Source: GH45 sp046704385 (GTDB taxonomy: Bacteria > Bacteroidota > Bacteroidia > Bacteroidales > SZUA-534). From it: a stretch of DNA of 64,000 nt. The stretch's first letter is position 1. Every line of letters starts with the position of its first letter. The stretch is from assembly GCA_046704385.1 (NCBI GenBank), contig JBJKSB010000021.1, forward strand, positions 124,001 to 188,000, given 5' to 3'. Below are positions 43,786 to 52,520 of the stretch, in pieces. The notes below the pieces were generated by a model. It did no database searches. It was not told where the DNA came from and saw nothing but the letters and a program-made list of their open reading frames with translations. The position numbers and the translations under genes are program-made.

Positions 43786-45852
43786 ATGAGCGACGAAAAA
43801 CAAAATAAAAATGATTTAGGATTTGGTCCAAAACCGGGAAACAAGGATCAAAAGGGAAATGATAAAAAGCCAAAATTCAATATTACCTGGATTTATGCCA
43901 TTATTGTAATTATTATAATTGGAATGATGATTTTTCCATATGGAAATCAACCTAAAGAAATCTTGTGGGACAGGTTTGAGAATAATATGCTGAAAACCCA
44001 TGCTGTTGAAAAAATAGAAGTAGTAAACGGAGACAGAGTCGAAATATATATAAAACCCGATAGGCTGAATGACCCTGAATTCAAGGATATAGAGAACAAT
44101 AAACCTTCGGCAATGGGAGTTCAGTCGGCTCAGTATTTCATGACCATAGCATCAGTTGATCGTTTTGGTGAACAACTCGATGAGGCTATGAAAGGTTTTG
44201 AACCCTCCGACAGAGTTCCGGTACGCTATGTAAAACGCGATAACCATATGGACTGGATTGTTAGCTGGGTAATTTTCCCATTGGTATTGATAGGAGTTTG
44301 GTTATTTATTTTCAGGCGTATGGCCGGGCCTAACGGTGCCGGTAGCCAGATTTTCAATATAGGTAAGTCGAAGGCTAAAATTTTTGACAAAGAAGGAGCC
44401 GAAGTTAAGGTCGATTTTAAAGATGTTGCCGGTTTGGAGGAGGCCAAAATTGAAATTAAGGAAATTGTCGACTTCCTGAAAACGCCTGAAAAATATACCC
44501 AGTTAGGAGGAAAAATCCCTAAAGGGGCATTGCTTGTTGGACCTCCCGGAACCGGGAAAACTTTGTTGGCAAAAGCGGTTGCCGGTGAAGCACATGTACC
44601 TTTCTTTTCCATGTCGGGTTCCGATTTTGTTGAAATGTTTGTCGGTGTGGGTGCATCAAGGGTGCGCGATTTGTTTAAACAGGCAAAAGAAAAAGCTCCC
44701 TGTATTATATTTATTGATGAAATTGATGCCATCGGCCGTGCCCGTGGACGAAATGCCAATTGGGGTTCGAATGATGAGCGCGAGAATACCTTAAACCAGT
44801 TGCTTACCGAAATGGATGGTTTTGGTACCAATAGCGGAGTTATCATACTTGCAGCTACAAACCGGGCTGATATTCTTGACCGGGCCTTGTTGCGTGCCGG
44901 ACGTTTCGACAGACAGATTCATGTGGAATTACCCGATTTGAACGAGCGTAAGGAAATTTTTAAAGTTCATATGCGCCCATTGAAAAAACTTGGACCACAG
45001 GTAAGTCCGGAATTTTTAGCCAAACAAACACCGGGTTTTTCCGGGGCCGATATCGCAAATGTTACAAATGAGGCCGCTTTAATTGCAGCCCGGCAAAATA
45101 AAGACAAGGTTGAAAAACAGGACTTTTTAGATGCCATTGATCGTATTATCGGCGGATTGGAAAAGAAAAACAAAATAATTTCAACAGAAGAGAAAAAAAC
45201 CATTGCTTATCATGAAGCCGGTCATGCCACGGTTAGTTGGATTTTGGAACATGCAAACCCGTTGATCAAGGTAACCATTGTTCCTCGTGGACAAGCCTTG
45301 GGTGCAGCCTGGTATTTGCCGGAAGAGCGCCAGTTGACAACCACGGAACAGATGCTCGATGAAATGTGTTCTGCCTTGGGTGGTAGAGCAGCCGAAGAAT
45401 TATTTTTTAATAAAATTTCTACCGGGGCACTAAACGATCTTGAAAAAGTAACCAAACAGGCTTATGCCATGGTTTCCTATTTTGGAATGAGCGATAAAAT
45501 TGGTAACCGGAGTTATTATGATTCATCAGGTCAAAACGAATATTCATTCTCAAAACCTTATAGCGAGGAAACTGCTAAGGTAATTGACGAGGAAGCCAAA
45601 AGAATAATTGACGAATCCTATAAAAGAGCAAAGGATTTATTGAAAAAATATAAAAAAGGGCATAACCAGTTGGCAGAGCTGTTGCTGGAACGCGAGGTGT
45701 TATTTGCTGAAGATTTGCAGAAAATACTGGGCCCCAGGCCAAATGGTAAAACACCGGTTTCAATGGATGAGGATAAGGTTGATCAGGTAGAAGAGAAACC
45801 AGTTGATATTGCTGCTGAAAATAAAGTAGAAGATACCACGTCTGAAGTATAA
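43786..45852 (+). CDS. ftsH: ATP-dependent zinc metalloprotease FtsH
   Basis: A 688-residue membrane-bound AAA+ protease that degrades misfolded and regulatory membrane proteins. It has two membrane segments (about 28-48 and 162-182) around a periplasmic domain, Walker A GPPGTGKT near 251, Walker B IIFIDEIDAIG, the SRH region, and the zinc motif HEAGH near 475. The C-terminal tail is acidic (after residue 650). It lies 21 bases after rsfS. Confidence 0.97.
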   Translation: MSDEKQNKNDLGFGPKPGNKDQKGNDKKPKFNITWIYAIIVIIIIGMMIFPYGNQPKEILWDRFENNMLKTHAVEKIEVVNGDRVEIYIKPDRLNDPEFKDIENNKPSAMGVQSAQYFMTIASVDRFGEQLDEAMKGFEPSDRVPVRYVKRDNHMDWIVSWVIFPLVLIGVWLFIFRRMAGPNGAGSQIFNIGKSKAKIFDKEGAEVKVDFKDVAGLEEAKIEIKEIVDFLKTPEKYTQLGGKIPKGALLVGPPGTGKTLLAKAVAGEAHVPFFSMSGSDFVEMFVGVGASRVRDLFKQAKEKAPCIIFIDEIDAIGRARGRNANWGSNDERENTLNQLLTEMDGFGTNSGVIILAATNRADILDRALLRAGRFDRQIHVELPDLNERKEIFKVHMRPLKKLGPQVSPEFLAKQTPGFSGADIANVTNEAALIAARQNKDKVEKQDFLDAIDRIIGGLEKKNKIISTEEKKTIAYHEAGHATVSWILEHANPLIKVTIVPRGQALGAAWYLPEERQLTTTEQMLDEMCSALGGRAAEELFFNKISTGALNDLEKVTKQAYAMVSYFGMSDKIGNRSYYDSSGQNEYSFSKPYSEETAKVIDEEAKRIIDESYKRAKDLLKKYKKGHNQLAELLLEREVLFAEDLQKILGPRPNGKTPVSMDEDKVDQVEEKPVDIAAENKVEDTTSEV

Positions 45853-46050
45853 ATGGAGAAAAACTGGACGTTAATTTACTCAACGGGTCAATTATACCTG
45901 GCCGAAATGGTTAAAAGTATAATTGAAGATAATGGATTTGAGGTAGTTGTAATTAACAAGCAGGATTCATTTTATTTATTTGGTGATATTGAAGTATATG
46001 TAAGGCCCGATGACGTGATTCGGGCCAAATTTTTGATCAAAGATATTTAA
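45853..46050 (+). CDS. DUF2007-domain small protein
   Basis: A 65-residue protein with the DUF2007 pattern: a start WTLIYSTGQLYLAEMVKSIIEDNGFEVVVINKQDSFY and an end VYVRPDDVIRAKFLI. Such proteins resemble PII-like small folds and are called putative signal-transducing proteins, without known function. The ATG directly follows the ftsH stop with no gap, and cdsA starts two bases after its stop, so it is translationally tied to both. Confidence 0.85.
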   Translation: MEKNWTLIYSTGQLYLAEMVKSIIEDNGFEVVVINKQDSFYLFGDIEVYVRPDDVIRAKFLIKDI

Positions 46051-46052
46051 TT

Positions 46053-46865
46053 GTGAGCAACTTTTGGCAACGTTCGGTTACCGGATTATTCTTCGTAATA
46101 GCCTTGATTGTTGGTGTTTTGTGGAATCCTGTATCATTTTTTGTGCTTTTTCTGATTATTGAAATTCTTGCCTTAAGAGAATTTTACCGCCTGGCTTTAC
46201 ACCATCACTCCCGTCCTCAAAAATATTACGGAAGTGTTTTGGGAGCAGCTGCTTTTATTGCAGGTTTTCTGTGGCATTTATTGGATTATGGATGGTATTT
46301 TAGTCTCCTGTTAATACCGATGATATCTTTCATTTTTATTTTTGAACTTTACCGGAATCATAAGCATCCTATTTTGAATATTGCTTCTACATTAATGGGG
46401 ATATTCTATGTTTCCATCCCGATGATGCTATTAAATCATATTGTATATCTTAGGAATGAATTTGATGGCAAGATTTTACTTGGGGTTTTTATCCTGATAT
46501 GGGCCAGTGACACCGGAGCTTATTTGTTTGGAGTTACCCTGGGCAGGAACCGGTTATTTGAACGGATTTCGCCAAAAAAATCATGGGAAGGATTCATTGG
46601 TGGAATTATTATAGCACAGGTGGTGGCCCTGGTTTTATCCAAATATTGGGGATCGCTTGAGTATTTACATTGGAGTGTGCTGGCGGCAATTACAGCTGTT
46701 ATAGGCACCCTGGGTGATTTAGTTGAATCGATGATGAAACGCAGTGTTGGATTAAAAGATTCGGGGAATTTGCTTCCAGGTCACGGTGGAATTTTGGATA
46801 GATTTGATAGTTTTTTATTTACAATTCCTGTTATTTTTACATATTTGTATTTTTTTATAAGGTAG
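46053..46865 (+). CDS. cdsA: Phosphatidate cytidylyltransferase
   Basis: A 270-residue polytopic enzyme that makes CDP-diacylglycerol, the precursor of bacterial phospholipids. About seven membrane segments are visible. The family signature lies near the C-terminus: GTLGDLVESMMKRSVGLKDSGNLLPGHGGILDRFDS, preceded by SPKKSWEGFIGG. It starts with GTG two bases after the DUF2007 gene and is followed by psd, so the two lipid steps are co-encoded. Confidence 0.95.
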   Translation: MSNFWQRSVTGLFFVIALIVGVLWNPVSFFVLFLIIEILALREFYRLALHHHSRPQKYYGSVLGAAAFIAGFLWHLLDYGWYFSLLLIPMISFIFIFELYRNHKHPILNIASTLMGIFYVSIPMMLLNHIVYLRNEFDGKILLGVFILIWASDTGAYLFGVTLGRNRLFERISPKKSWEGFIGGIIIAQVVALVLSKYWGSLEYLHWSVLAAITAVIGTLGDLVESMMKRSVGLKDSGNLLPGHGGILDRFDSFLFTIPVIFTYLYFFIR

Positions 46866-46893
46866 ATATTTCACAAATATTTATTCATTTTGC

Positions 46894-47562
46894 ATGAAAA
46901 TTCATAAAGCCGGTTACGGGGTAATTCTTATCCTTCTGTTTATTGAGTTATTATTGGGTGGGTTATTAAGTATGATGCAGATAACCCCTGCTTTATTTTA
47001 CTCTGCTATTGCAATATTGCTGTTGCTACTCATTTTTGTGGTCAGATTTTTTAGATTTCCTGATAGAAATATAACTTTTACCGGAAATCAAATTGTTGCT
47101 CCTGCTGATGGAAAGGTGGTTGTGATCGAGGAGGTGAATGAAGACGAGTTTATTAAAGAAAAAAGAATTCAGATATCCATATTCATGTCGGTTTGGAATG
47201 TCCATATTAACTGGCTTCCTGTGTTGGGCAAAGTGGTTCAGTCTCTTCATTTTGATGGACGTTATATGGCGGCCTGGCTTCCGAAATCATCTTCTGAAAA
47301 CGAAAGGGCCGTTGTGGTAATTGAATCGATGAATTGGGGTAAAATTTTGGTAAAACAGATAGCGGGAGCTATGGCACGAAGAATTATTACCTATGCTAAA
47401 GAGAATGATGAAGTTAAACCTGGCAATCAGTTGGGTTTTATTCGGTTTGGTTCGCGGGTTGACGTGTTGATTCCGGTAAATTCTGATATAAAAGTAGAGT
47501 TGAATCAAAAGGTAACAGGGGGTTTGACAATTCTTGCCGAACTTACCGAATACATATCATAA
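46894..47562 (+). CDS. psd: Phosphatidylserine decarboxylase
   Basis: A 222-residue enzyme of the short, archaeal-like PSD class that makes phosphatidylethanolamine. Two N-terminal membrane segments (about 7-28 and 33-52) precede the catalytic domain with the phrases APADGKVVVIEE and SVWNVHINWLPVLG. Self-cleavage to form the pyruvoyl group should occur at the GS of RFGSRVD (near residue 188). It is 28 bases after cdsA and closes the operon. Confidence 0.94.
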   Translation: MKIHKAGYGVILILLFIELLLGGLLSMMQITPALFYSAIAILLLLLIFVVRFFRFPDRNITFTGNQIVAPADGKVVVIEEVNEDEFIKEKRIQISIFMSVWNVHINWLPVLGKVVQSLHFDGRYMAAWLPKSSSENERAVVVIESMNWGKILVKQIAGAMARRIITYAKENDEVKPGNQLGFIRFGSRVDVLIPVNSDIKVELNQKVTGGLTILAELTEYIS

Positions 47563-47625
47563 AAAATACTGTTCATTTATTGGAAAAAAAAGTGCAATTA
47601 GTTTTCTTAATTTCACAGAGAAGTA

Positions 47626-47633
47626 TAAATTTG
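47626..47633 (+). promoter_or_regulatory. -7 element for the ferredoxin gene
   Basis: TAaaTTTG matches the Bacteroidota -7 consensus, 31 bases before the start codon, with a T-rich -33 region at about 47602-47606. Confidence 0.5.
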
Positions 47634-47664
47634 CGGCTTAATTAATAATCAAAATTATTCGGAT

Positions 47665-47835
47665 ATGGCTTATAAAATAACTGAAGATTGTATAGCTTGC
47701 GGAAACTGTATTACAGAATGTGCAACTGAAGCTATCTCTGAAGGTGATATCTATGTTATTGACCCAGATTCTTGTACAGATTGCGCTACCTGCGTTGAAA
47801 TTTGTCCGGTTGAGTGCATAGTACCAGCAGAGTAA
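47665..47835 (+). CDS. 2[4Fe-4S] ferredoxin
   Basis: A 56-residue protein: MAYKITEDCIACGNCITEC begins it, and CTDCATCVEICPVEC follows near residue 38. Two CxxCxxCxxxC motifs bind two [4Fe-4S] clusters; the ninth cysteine after the second motif (VEC) is the usual spare one. It is a low-potential electron carrier of anaerobic metabolism (for example with pyruvate:ferredoxin oxidoreductase). It has its own -7 element and a strong terminator, so it is monocistronic. Confidence 0.95.
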   Translation: MAYKITEDCIACGNCITECATEAISEGDIYVIDPDSCTDCATCVEICPVECIVPAE

Positions 47836-47852
47836 GAATAAAAGAAATTTTT

Positions 47853-47889
47853 AAATAAAAAGCCCACTGTTTAGTTGGGCTTTTTATTT
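47853..47889 (+). terminator. Terminator of the ferredoxin gene
   Basis: A perfect 14-base stem, AAATAAAAAGCCCA (47853-47866) with TGGGCTTTTTATTT (47876-47889), around a nine-base loop. It is nearly symmetric, so it may work in both directions. Confidence 0.9.
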
Positions 47890-47971
47890 GTTTGGTCATT
47901 AGCATGTTAACATTAATGTAATGATTATTTAATTTTGCTGTCTTTTCAAAATATAATGATCAAATAAATTA

Positions 47972-47979
47972 TATCTTTG
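47972..47979 (+). promoter_or_regulatory. -7 element for the CapD-like gene
   Basis: TAtcTTTG matches the consensus, 33 bases before ATG 48013. No clear -33 TTTG was found at the expected distance. Confidence 0.5.
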
Positions 47980-48012
47980 TCGAGTGTCAACTAGCTGATA
48001 TCTTAGTCCCGA

Positions 48013-49896
48013 ATGATATTTGATAAAAAATATACACCGCGTTGGATCGTTTTTGTTATTGATGTATTTATTTGCATTGCAAGTATTGCACTGGCGTATT
48101 TGCTAAGATTTAATTTTGAAATACCCGAAACCAATGTCGCTTCACTTTTCCAGATTATTCCCTTTGTTGCCCTTATCAGGATAATAAGTTTCCTGTTTGG
48201 TCGTACCTATTCGGGTATTGTGCGGTATACCGGTTTGCATGATGCTCAGCGTATTTTTATTACCATATTTGCCGGGAGTACATTTATTGTCATCGCCAAT
48301 ATTATTAGTTATTATTACATTACCAGGGCTTTTATTGTACCCTTGTCTATTGTTATTATTGATTTTTTAACCACCGTAATTTTCATGACCTCGTTACGCT
48401 GGTTGGTTAAAGCTATTTTTAATGAATTTCGTACATCATCATTAGAAGTAAAACGTGTGGGTATTTATGGTACAGGTCCGGCAGCAATGGCTGCTAAAAA
48501 TGCCATGGAACAAAATATTGATGTCAAATATAAAGTTGTGGTTTTTTTTGATAATGTCACGGTGCGGAGCCGTAAACAACTGGAGGGTGTTTCATTATCG
48601 CCCATCTCAACAATTGATTTGTATTTTGAAAACCAGGGTCTTGATTACCTGGTGTTGGCTAGACCTTTTAATACCATTGAGGAGAAAACCAACCTGATAG
48701 AACTTTCGCTGGCAAATAATATCCAGGTGTTTACCGTACCCAGTGTCGATAGCTGGATTAACGGTGAGTTAAGCTCTAAACAAATCCGACAGGTTAAAAT
48801 TGAAGAGTTACTTGAGCGTAGCCCGATACAGTTGGATATTGAAAAAATTAAAAGCCAGGTAACTGACAAAGTGGTGTTGGTAACAGGAGCTGCCGGTTCT
48901 ATTGGTAGCGAAATGGTAAGGCAGCTTATAAAATTTAACCCGGCCAAATTAATATTGTTTGACCAGGCAGAAACTCCGCTTTACGATATAGAGATGGAAT
49001 TGCAGGAGCAAAAGCACAGCTTTAATATTGAAATAATTATTGGTGATGTTGCCGATCCTGTGAGGGTTGAGGAAGTTTTTAGAAAATTTAAGCCTGAAAT
49101 TATTTATCATGCTGCAGCGTATAAGCACGTTCCCATGATGGAAAATCATCCGGCTGAGGCTGTCAAGACTAACGTGCTGGGAACCAAAACCATTGCTGAT
49201 TTGGCGATAAAATACAAAGCAAATCGTTTTGTGATGGTGTCGACTGATAAAGCGGTTAATCCTACAAATGTTATGGGAGCCTCCAAGCGAATTGCTGAGG
49301 TTTACACACAGTCATTAAACGGACGATCGGTTACAGCCTTTATTACCACCAGATTTGGAAATGTTTTGGGTTCAAATGGTTCGGTAATTCCGAGGTTTAG
49401 AAAACAGATCAACGAAGGTGGGCCCATTACAGTTACTCATCCACAGATTACCCGGTTTTTTATGACTATTCCTGAAGCATGTCAATTAGTGCTTGAAGCC
49501 GGGACAATGGGCTCTGGTGGTGAAATTTTTATTTTTGACATGGGTAAATCGGTAAAAATTGTCGACCTGGCCAAGAAAATGGTGAAATTATCAGGGTTAC
49601 AACTTGGAAAAGATATCCAGATAAGCTTTACAGGATTACGCCCGGGAGAAAAACTTTACGAAGAATTGCTTGCCGATAAAGAAAACACTTTACCAACGCA
49701 CCACTCTCAAATTATGATTGCCAAGGTCAGGAAGTATAAATATGAAGAAATTGAACGACAAATCAGTGATTTGATTGATATGGTTAGCGATCAGGATAGC
49801 TTAAAAATTGTCAATCAAATGAAAAATATAATACCCGAATATATCAGCCAGAACTCAGTATTCGAACAATTGGATAAGCAAGCCGTTAAAAACTAA
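48013..49896 (+). CDS. CapD/PglF-like nucleotide-sugar 4,6-dehydratase
   Basis: A 627-residue membrane protein with four N-terminal membrane helices (about 15-130), a first Rossmann-like region and a second, catalytic short-chain dehydrogenase domain with GAAGSIGSE near residue 295. The active-site region VSTDKAVNPTNVMGASKR shows the family's Met in place of the usual catalytic Tyr before Lys, as in WbpM, FlaA1 and PglF. It acts on UDP-GlcNAc-type sugars for surface polysaccharide or glycoprotein synthesis. No other glycan genes lie next to it. Its 3' end overlaps rimM by four bases. Confidence 0.92.
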   Translation: MIFDKKYTPRWIVFVIDVFICIASIALAYLLRFNFEIPETNVASLFQIIPFVALIRIISFLFGRTYSGIVRYTGLHDAQRIFITIFAGSTFIVIANIISYYYITRAFIVPLSIVIIDFLTTVIFMTSLRWLVKAIFNEFRTSSLEVKRVGIYGTGPAAMAAKNAMEQNIDVKYKVVVFFDNVTVRSRKQLEGVSLSPISTIDLYFENQGLDYLVLARPFNTIEEKTNLIELSLANNIQVFTVPSVDSWINGELSSKQIRQVKIEELLERSPIQLDIEKIKSQVTDKVVLVTGAAGSIGSEMVRQLIKFNPAKLILFDQAETPLYDIEMELQEQKHSFNIEIIIGDVADPVRVEEVFRKFKPEIIYHAAAYKHVPMMENHPAEAVKTNVLGTKTIADLAIKYKANRFVMVSTDKAVNPTNVMGASKRIAEVYTQSLNGRSVTAFITTRFGNVLGSNGSVIPRFRKQINEGGPITVTHPQITRFFMTIPEACQLVLEAGTMGSGGEIFIFDMGKSVKIVDLAKKMVKLSGLQLGKDIQISFTGLRPGEKLYEELLADKENTLPTHHSQIMIAKVRKYKYEEIERQISDLIDMVSDQDSLKIVNQMKNIIPEYISQNSVFEQLDKQAVKN

Positions 49897-50417
49897 TCAG
49901 TATATAAATCTATTAGTCCTTCAGGGCATCGTAAAGTAATACTCTTTTTTTGGGGATTAATGGCTATAATAAAATCAGTATGTAAAGGGATGAGGATTTC
50001 TCTTTTCTGATAGGTGACGGATATTAACTGATTTATTTCATTATCTACCACATAATTGATTGTTCCCAGTTCACCCGTTTTCTCATCAATAACCATGAAC
50101 CCTGTTAATAAGCCGAGGTTGTTCTCAAAATCGGTTTGTGATAAATTCAGGTTATCATTCGGTAAAAAAACGTTGGCACCAACCAGATTTCTAACTTTAT
50201 TTTCAGTAATATACCAGTCAAAGCTTATTCGTAAACGGTCGGAACTTAGTTGTTTTAATGATGCAATAAAAAAAGGAACCAGTAATCCTTCTATTTCTAG
50301 TAGTACTGATTCCTTAATATTTTCACAAAAGTCAGGATTTTTAATTTCTAAAACCAGTTCACCATGAATACCATGCGTTTTTATCAGTTTTCCGATCTCA
50401 AAACTATCCTGCTTCAT
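49893..50417 (-). CDS. rimM: Ribosome maturation factor RimM
   Basis: A 174-residue 30S assembly factor that binds S19. The N-terminal motif IGKLIKTHGIHGELVLEI and the C-terminal PRC-barrel phrase ISVTYQKREILIPLHTDFIIAINPQKKSITL fit the family. It lies 11 bases after rpsP on the same strand; rpsP-rimM is a widely conserved pair. Its end overlaps the convergent CapD-like gene by four bases. Confidence 0.94.
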   Translation of the reverse strand: MKQDSFEIGKLIKTHGIHGELVLEIKNPDFCENIKESVLLEIEGLLVPFFIASLKQLSSDRLRISFDWYITENKVRNLVGANVFLPNDNLNLSQTDFENNLGLLTGFMVIDEKTGELGTINYVVDNEINQLISVTYQKREILIPLHTDFIIAINPQKKSITLRCPEGLIDLYTD

Positions 50418-50428
50418 GCAGTAAGGTT

Positions 50429-51046
50429 CTATTCTTCCTTATTTTCTTCTGCTTGAGGTTCTTCTGTCTGAACTTCAGCTTCAGGAGCTTCTTCGTTGGC
50501 TTCAGCAACCATAGCTTCTTCAGCTTCGGCTTCAGCTTCAACCTCTCCGGCTTCTGCTTTTGCAGCAGCTTCAGCTTCCTTGGCTAAAGCGGCATTCTTT
50601 TCAGCAATTTCCTGAGCCCTGGTCTCATTTACTTTACGTTCGGCTTCAAGGCGTTCGTTAGAATCTTTTGATTTTGATGCTTTCAAGCCATCAATTTTAG
50701 CCTGGATTTTTGAGCTTTTGTCAGCCATCCATTCTTCAAATTTTTTCTCGGCAGTAGCTTCATCAAAAGCACCTTTTTTTACTCCTTCCAACAAGTGTTT
50801 TTTCATCAAAACACCTTTGTACGATAGAATTGCTCTTGCGGTGTCAGTTGGTTGAGCACCTTTTTGTAGCCATAGCAATGCCTTGTCGAAGTCAAGTTCA
50901 ATAGTAGCAGGATTTGTGTTTGGGTTATAGTTACCCAATCTCTCTATGAACTGACCATCCCGTGGCGCCCTGCTATCGGCTGCAACAATGTAATAGTAAG
51001 CGCTACGCTTCCTACCATGTCTTGCTAGTCTAATTTTTACAGGCAT
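50429..51046 (-). CDS. rpsP: 30S ribosomal protein S16 with a long acidic tail
   Basis: A 205-residue protein. The first 85 residues are a normal S16 (MPVKIRLARHGRKRSAYY, IERLGNYNPNT, LLWLQKGAQPTDTARAIL). The rest is an extension: a helical charged part (about 95-145) and a tail made almost only of Ala, Glu and Val (after about 150). S16 is usually 80-90 residues; Bacteroidota carry extended forms, but the tail here is long. It is the first gene of rpsP-rimM. Confidence 0.95.
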   Translation of the reverse strand: MPVKIRLARHGRKRSAYYYIVAADSRAPRDGQFIERLGNYNPNTNPATIELDFDKALLWLQKGAQPTDTARAILSYKGVLMKKHLLEGVKKGAFDEATAEKKFEEWMADKSSKIQAKIDGLKASKSKDSNERLEAERKVNETRAQEIAEKNAALAKEAEAAAKAEAGEVEAEAEAEEAMVAEANEEAPEAEVQTEEPQAEENKEE

Positions 51047-51078
51047 AACTAAAATATTAAGTTTTTTAAATCGAGGTG

Positions 51079-51086
51079 CAAATATA
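51079..51086 (-). promoter_or_regulatory. -7 element for rpsP-rimM
   Basis: On the minus strand, TAtaTTTG (51086-51079) lies 32 bases before the rpsP start; a TTTG is found about 15 bases further upstream, closer than usual. The remaining gap to 51271 is AT-rich and shows nothing else. Confidence 0.5.
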
Positions 51087-51271
51087 GTACTTATTTTAAT
51101 TCAAAAAATAATTTGATTTGATTTTTACAGTTTGCTTAAATAATTATTGGAAAATTATTTAGAGGCAAAAAAATTATTCGTTTTCGGTAGATGAATTGCA
51201 TGTATTTATGCCGGGTGATGATTAAAAATATTTTTAGAATAAGGTGTGATTTTAAGATTCACTATTTATTA

Positions 51272-51279
51272 TACATTTG
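51272..51279 (+). promoter_or_regulatory. -7 element for the second ECF sigma gene
   Basis: TAcaTTTG matches the consensus, with TTTT 18 bases upstream (51250-51253). The leader to GTG 51327 is about 40 bases. This suggests housekeeping-sigma transcription. Confidence 0.5.
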
Positions 51280-51326
51280 TAACTAATCAAAACATTATAC
51301 GACCAATTACCGAAACCTAAAAAATT

Positions 51327-51827
51327 GTGGATAGCGACGAAGTCATAAAAAAAATTGAGGAGTTCCAGCCTTTAATCCGAAAAGTGAGTTTTATGTATGG
51401 TCAATCCAGTGCAGAATCTGACGATATGTTTCAGGAAATCTGTATTCAGGTTTGGAGAGCCTACCCACAGTTTAAAGGGGAATCGAAATTTTCAACATGG
51501 TTATACAGGGTGGCCATTAACACAGCGATTTCGTGGATCAGGAAAGAGAAAAAGCACAAACTCAATGATCGTGATGATGATAAAATGTTTGGAGTGCATG
51601 ACGATACCCCGTTTTATGTTGAGGAGGAAAAGCGAGAACAGGTATCTGCTTTGCATAGGGCCATTATGAAGCTGAGCGATGTTGATCGTACCTTGGTGTT
51701 ATTATACCTGGAGGAGGTTGCTTACGCAGAAATTGCTGAAATATTGGGTTTAACGGTAAACAATATCAAAGTAAAAATGAACCGGGTGAAAAAACGGTTA
51801 AAAAAGCTAATGGAAGATGATGAATGA
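51327..51827 (+). CDS. ECF-type RNA polymerase sigma factor
   Basis: A 166-residue sigma factor starting with GTG. Region 2 is seen in SSAESDDMFQEICIQVWRAYPQFKGESKFSTWLYRVAINTA (about 25-65) and region 4 in LSDVDRTLVLLYLEEVAYAEIAEILGLTVNNIKVKMNRVKKRL (about 118-160). It is unlike the FecI-type factor at 24.5 kb. It is translated with an 11-base overlap into the next gene, a membrane protein that may control it. Confidence 0.93.
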   Translation: MDSDEVIKKIEEFQPLIRKVSFMYGQSSAESDDMFQEICIQVWRAYPQFKGESKFSTWLYRVAINTAISWIRKEKKHKLNDRDDDKMFGVHDDTPFYVEEEKREQVSALHRAIMKLSDVDRTLVLLYLEEVAYAEIAEILGLTVNNIKVKMNRVKKRLKKLMEDDE

Positions 51828-52437
51828 CCTGGATAATTTAAAAAGTACCTGGAAAACAATTTCGGATGCGGGATCGAAAAAGGGCTTGTCGGGCGATGAA
51901 TTACGAAAAATTGTGAATAAAAGGTCGAATAATGAATTGCTAAAAATAAGGCGCAAAATTATTATGGAATGGTCCATCGCTTTTGTTTTATCGGTTATGT
52001 TGGTGCTGATTATTCATTTCATCAATGCCGGCGATACAAAATATGCTTTAATGTTTATTGGCTTAATACTGGCTATAAGTTTTTTCCCGTACCTGAATGT
52101 AATCAGGCTTAATTTTACCAGCCATTCCGATTTAAAGAATTATTTAAATGAGTTTATTGTTCGATTTAATAAACTGGTCAATCAGTACATTAAAATGGCT
52201 TCCATAATGATACCTGTGGCAGGTTTGGGCGGATTTTTACTGGGCGTTCATAGTACTTCAGGACAAAATGAATGGAATGGATTTTTTAATTGGCAAAACA
52301 TGATTTTGCTTATATTGTTTGTGTCAGTTATTTCGCTTGCAGGCTATTGGGTACAGCACCGGTATTTTAAATGGATTTATGGTAAAAATATTCAGCGATT
52401 AAAAGATTGTTTAGCTGATTTAAATGAAGTTGAATAA
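51817..52437 (+). CDS. Four-helix membrane protein, candidate anti-sigma factor
   Basis: A 206-residue protein with a soluble N-terminus of about 50 residues (starting MMNDLDNLKSTWKTIS) and four membrane segments (about 52-70, 78-98, 128-148 and 160-180). I recognise no named domain. Overlap with the sigma gene and an N-terminal cytosolic helix-rich part fit an anti-sigma role, as in other sigma / membrane-protein pairs of Bacteroidota. The function is inferred from position only. Confidence 0.7.
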   Translation: MMNDLDNLKSTWKTISDAGSKKGLSGDELRKIVNKRSNNELLKIRRKIIMEWSIAFVLSVMLVLIIHFINAGDTKYALMFIGLILAISFFPYLNVIRLNFTSHSDLKNYLNEFIVRFNKLVNQYIKMASIMIPVAGLGGFLLGVHSTSGQNEWNGFFNWQNMILLILFVSVISLAGYWVQHRYFKWIYGKNIQRLKDCLADLNEVE

Positions 52438-52520
52438 GTTTTTCCTACTTTTATAATATAGCTAAATTATTGGGTGGATGCCGAAAAACCTAAGAGTAGG
52501 CAAACTTTAAACAAATATTT

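Noticed and set aside
44226..44846. A 206-codon open frame on the minus strand inside ftsH
   Set aside because: It mirrors the strongly conserved FtsH coding sequence and has no features of its own.
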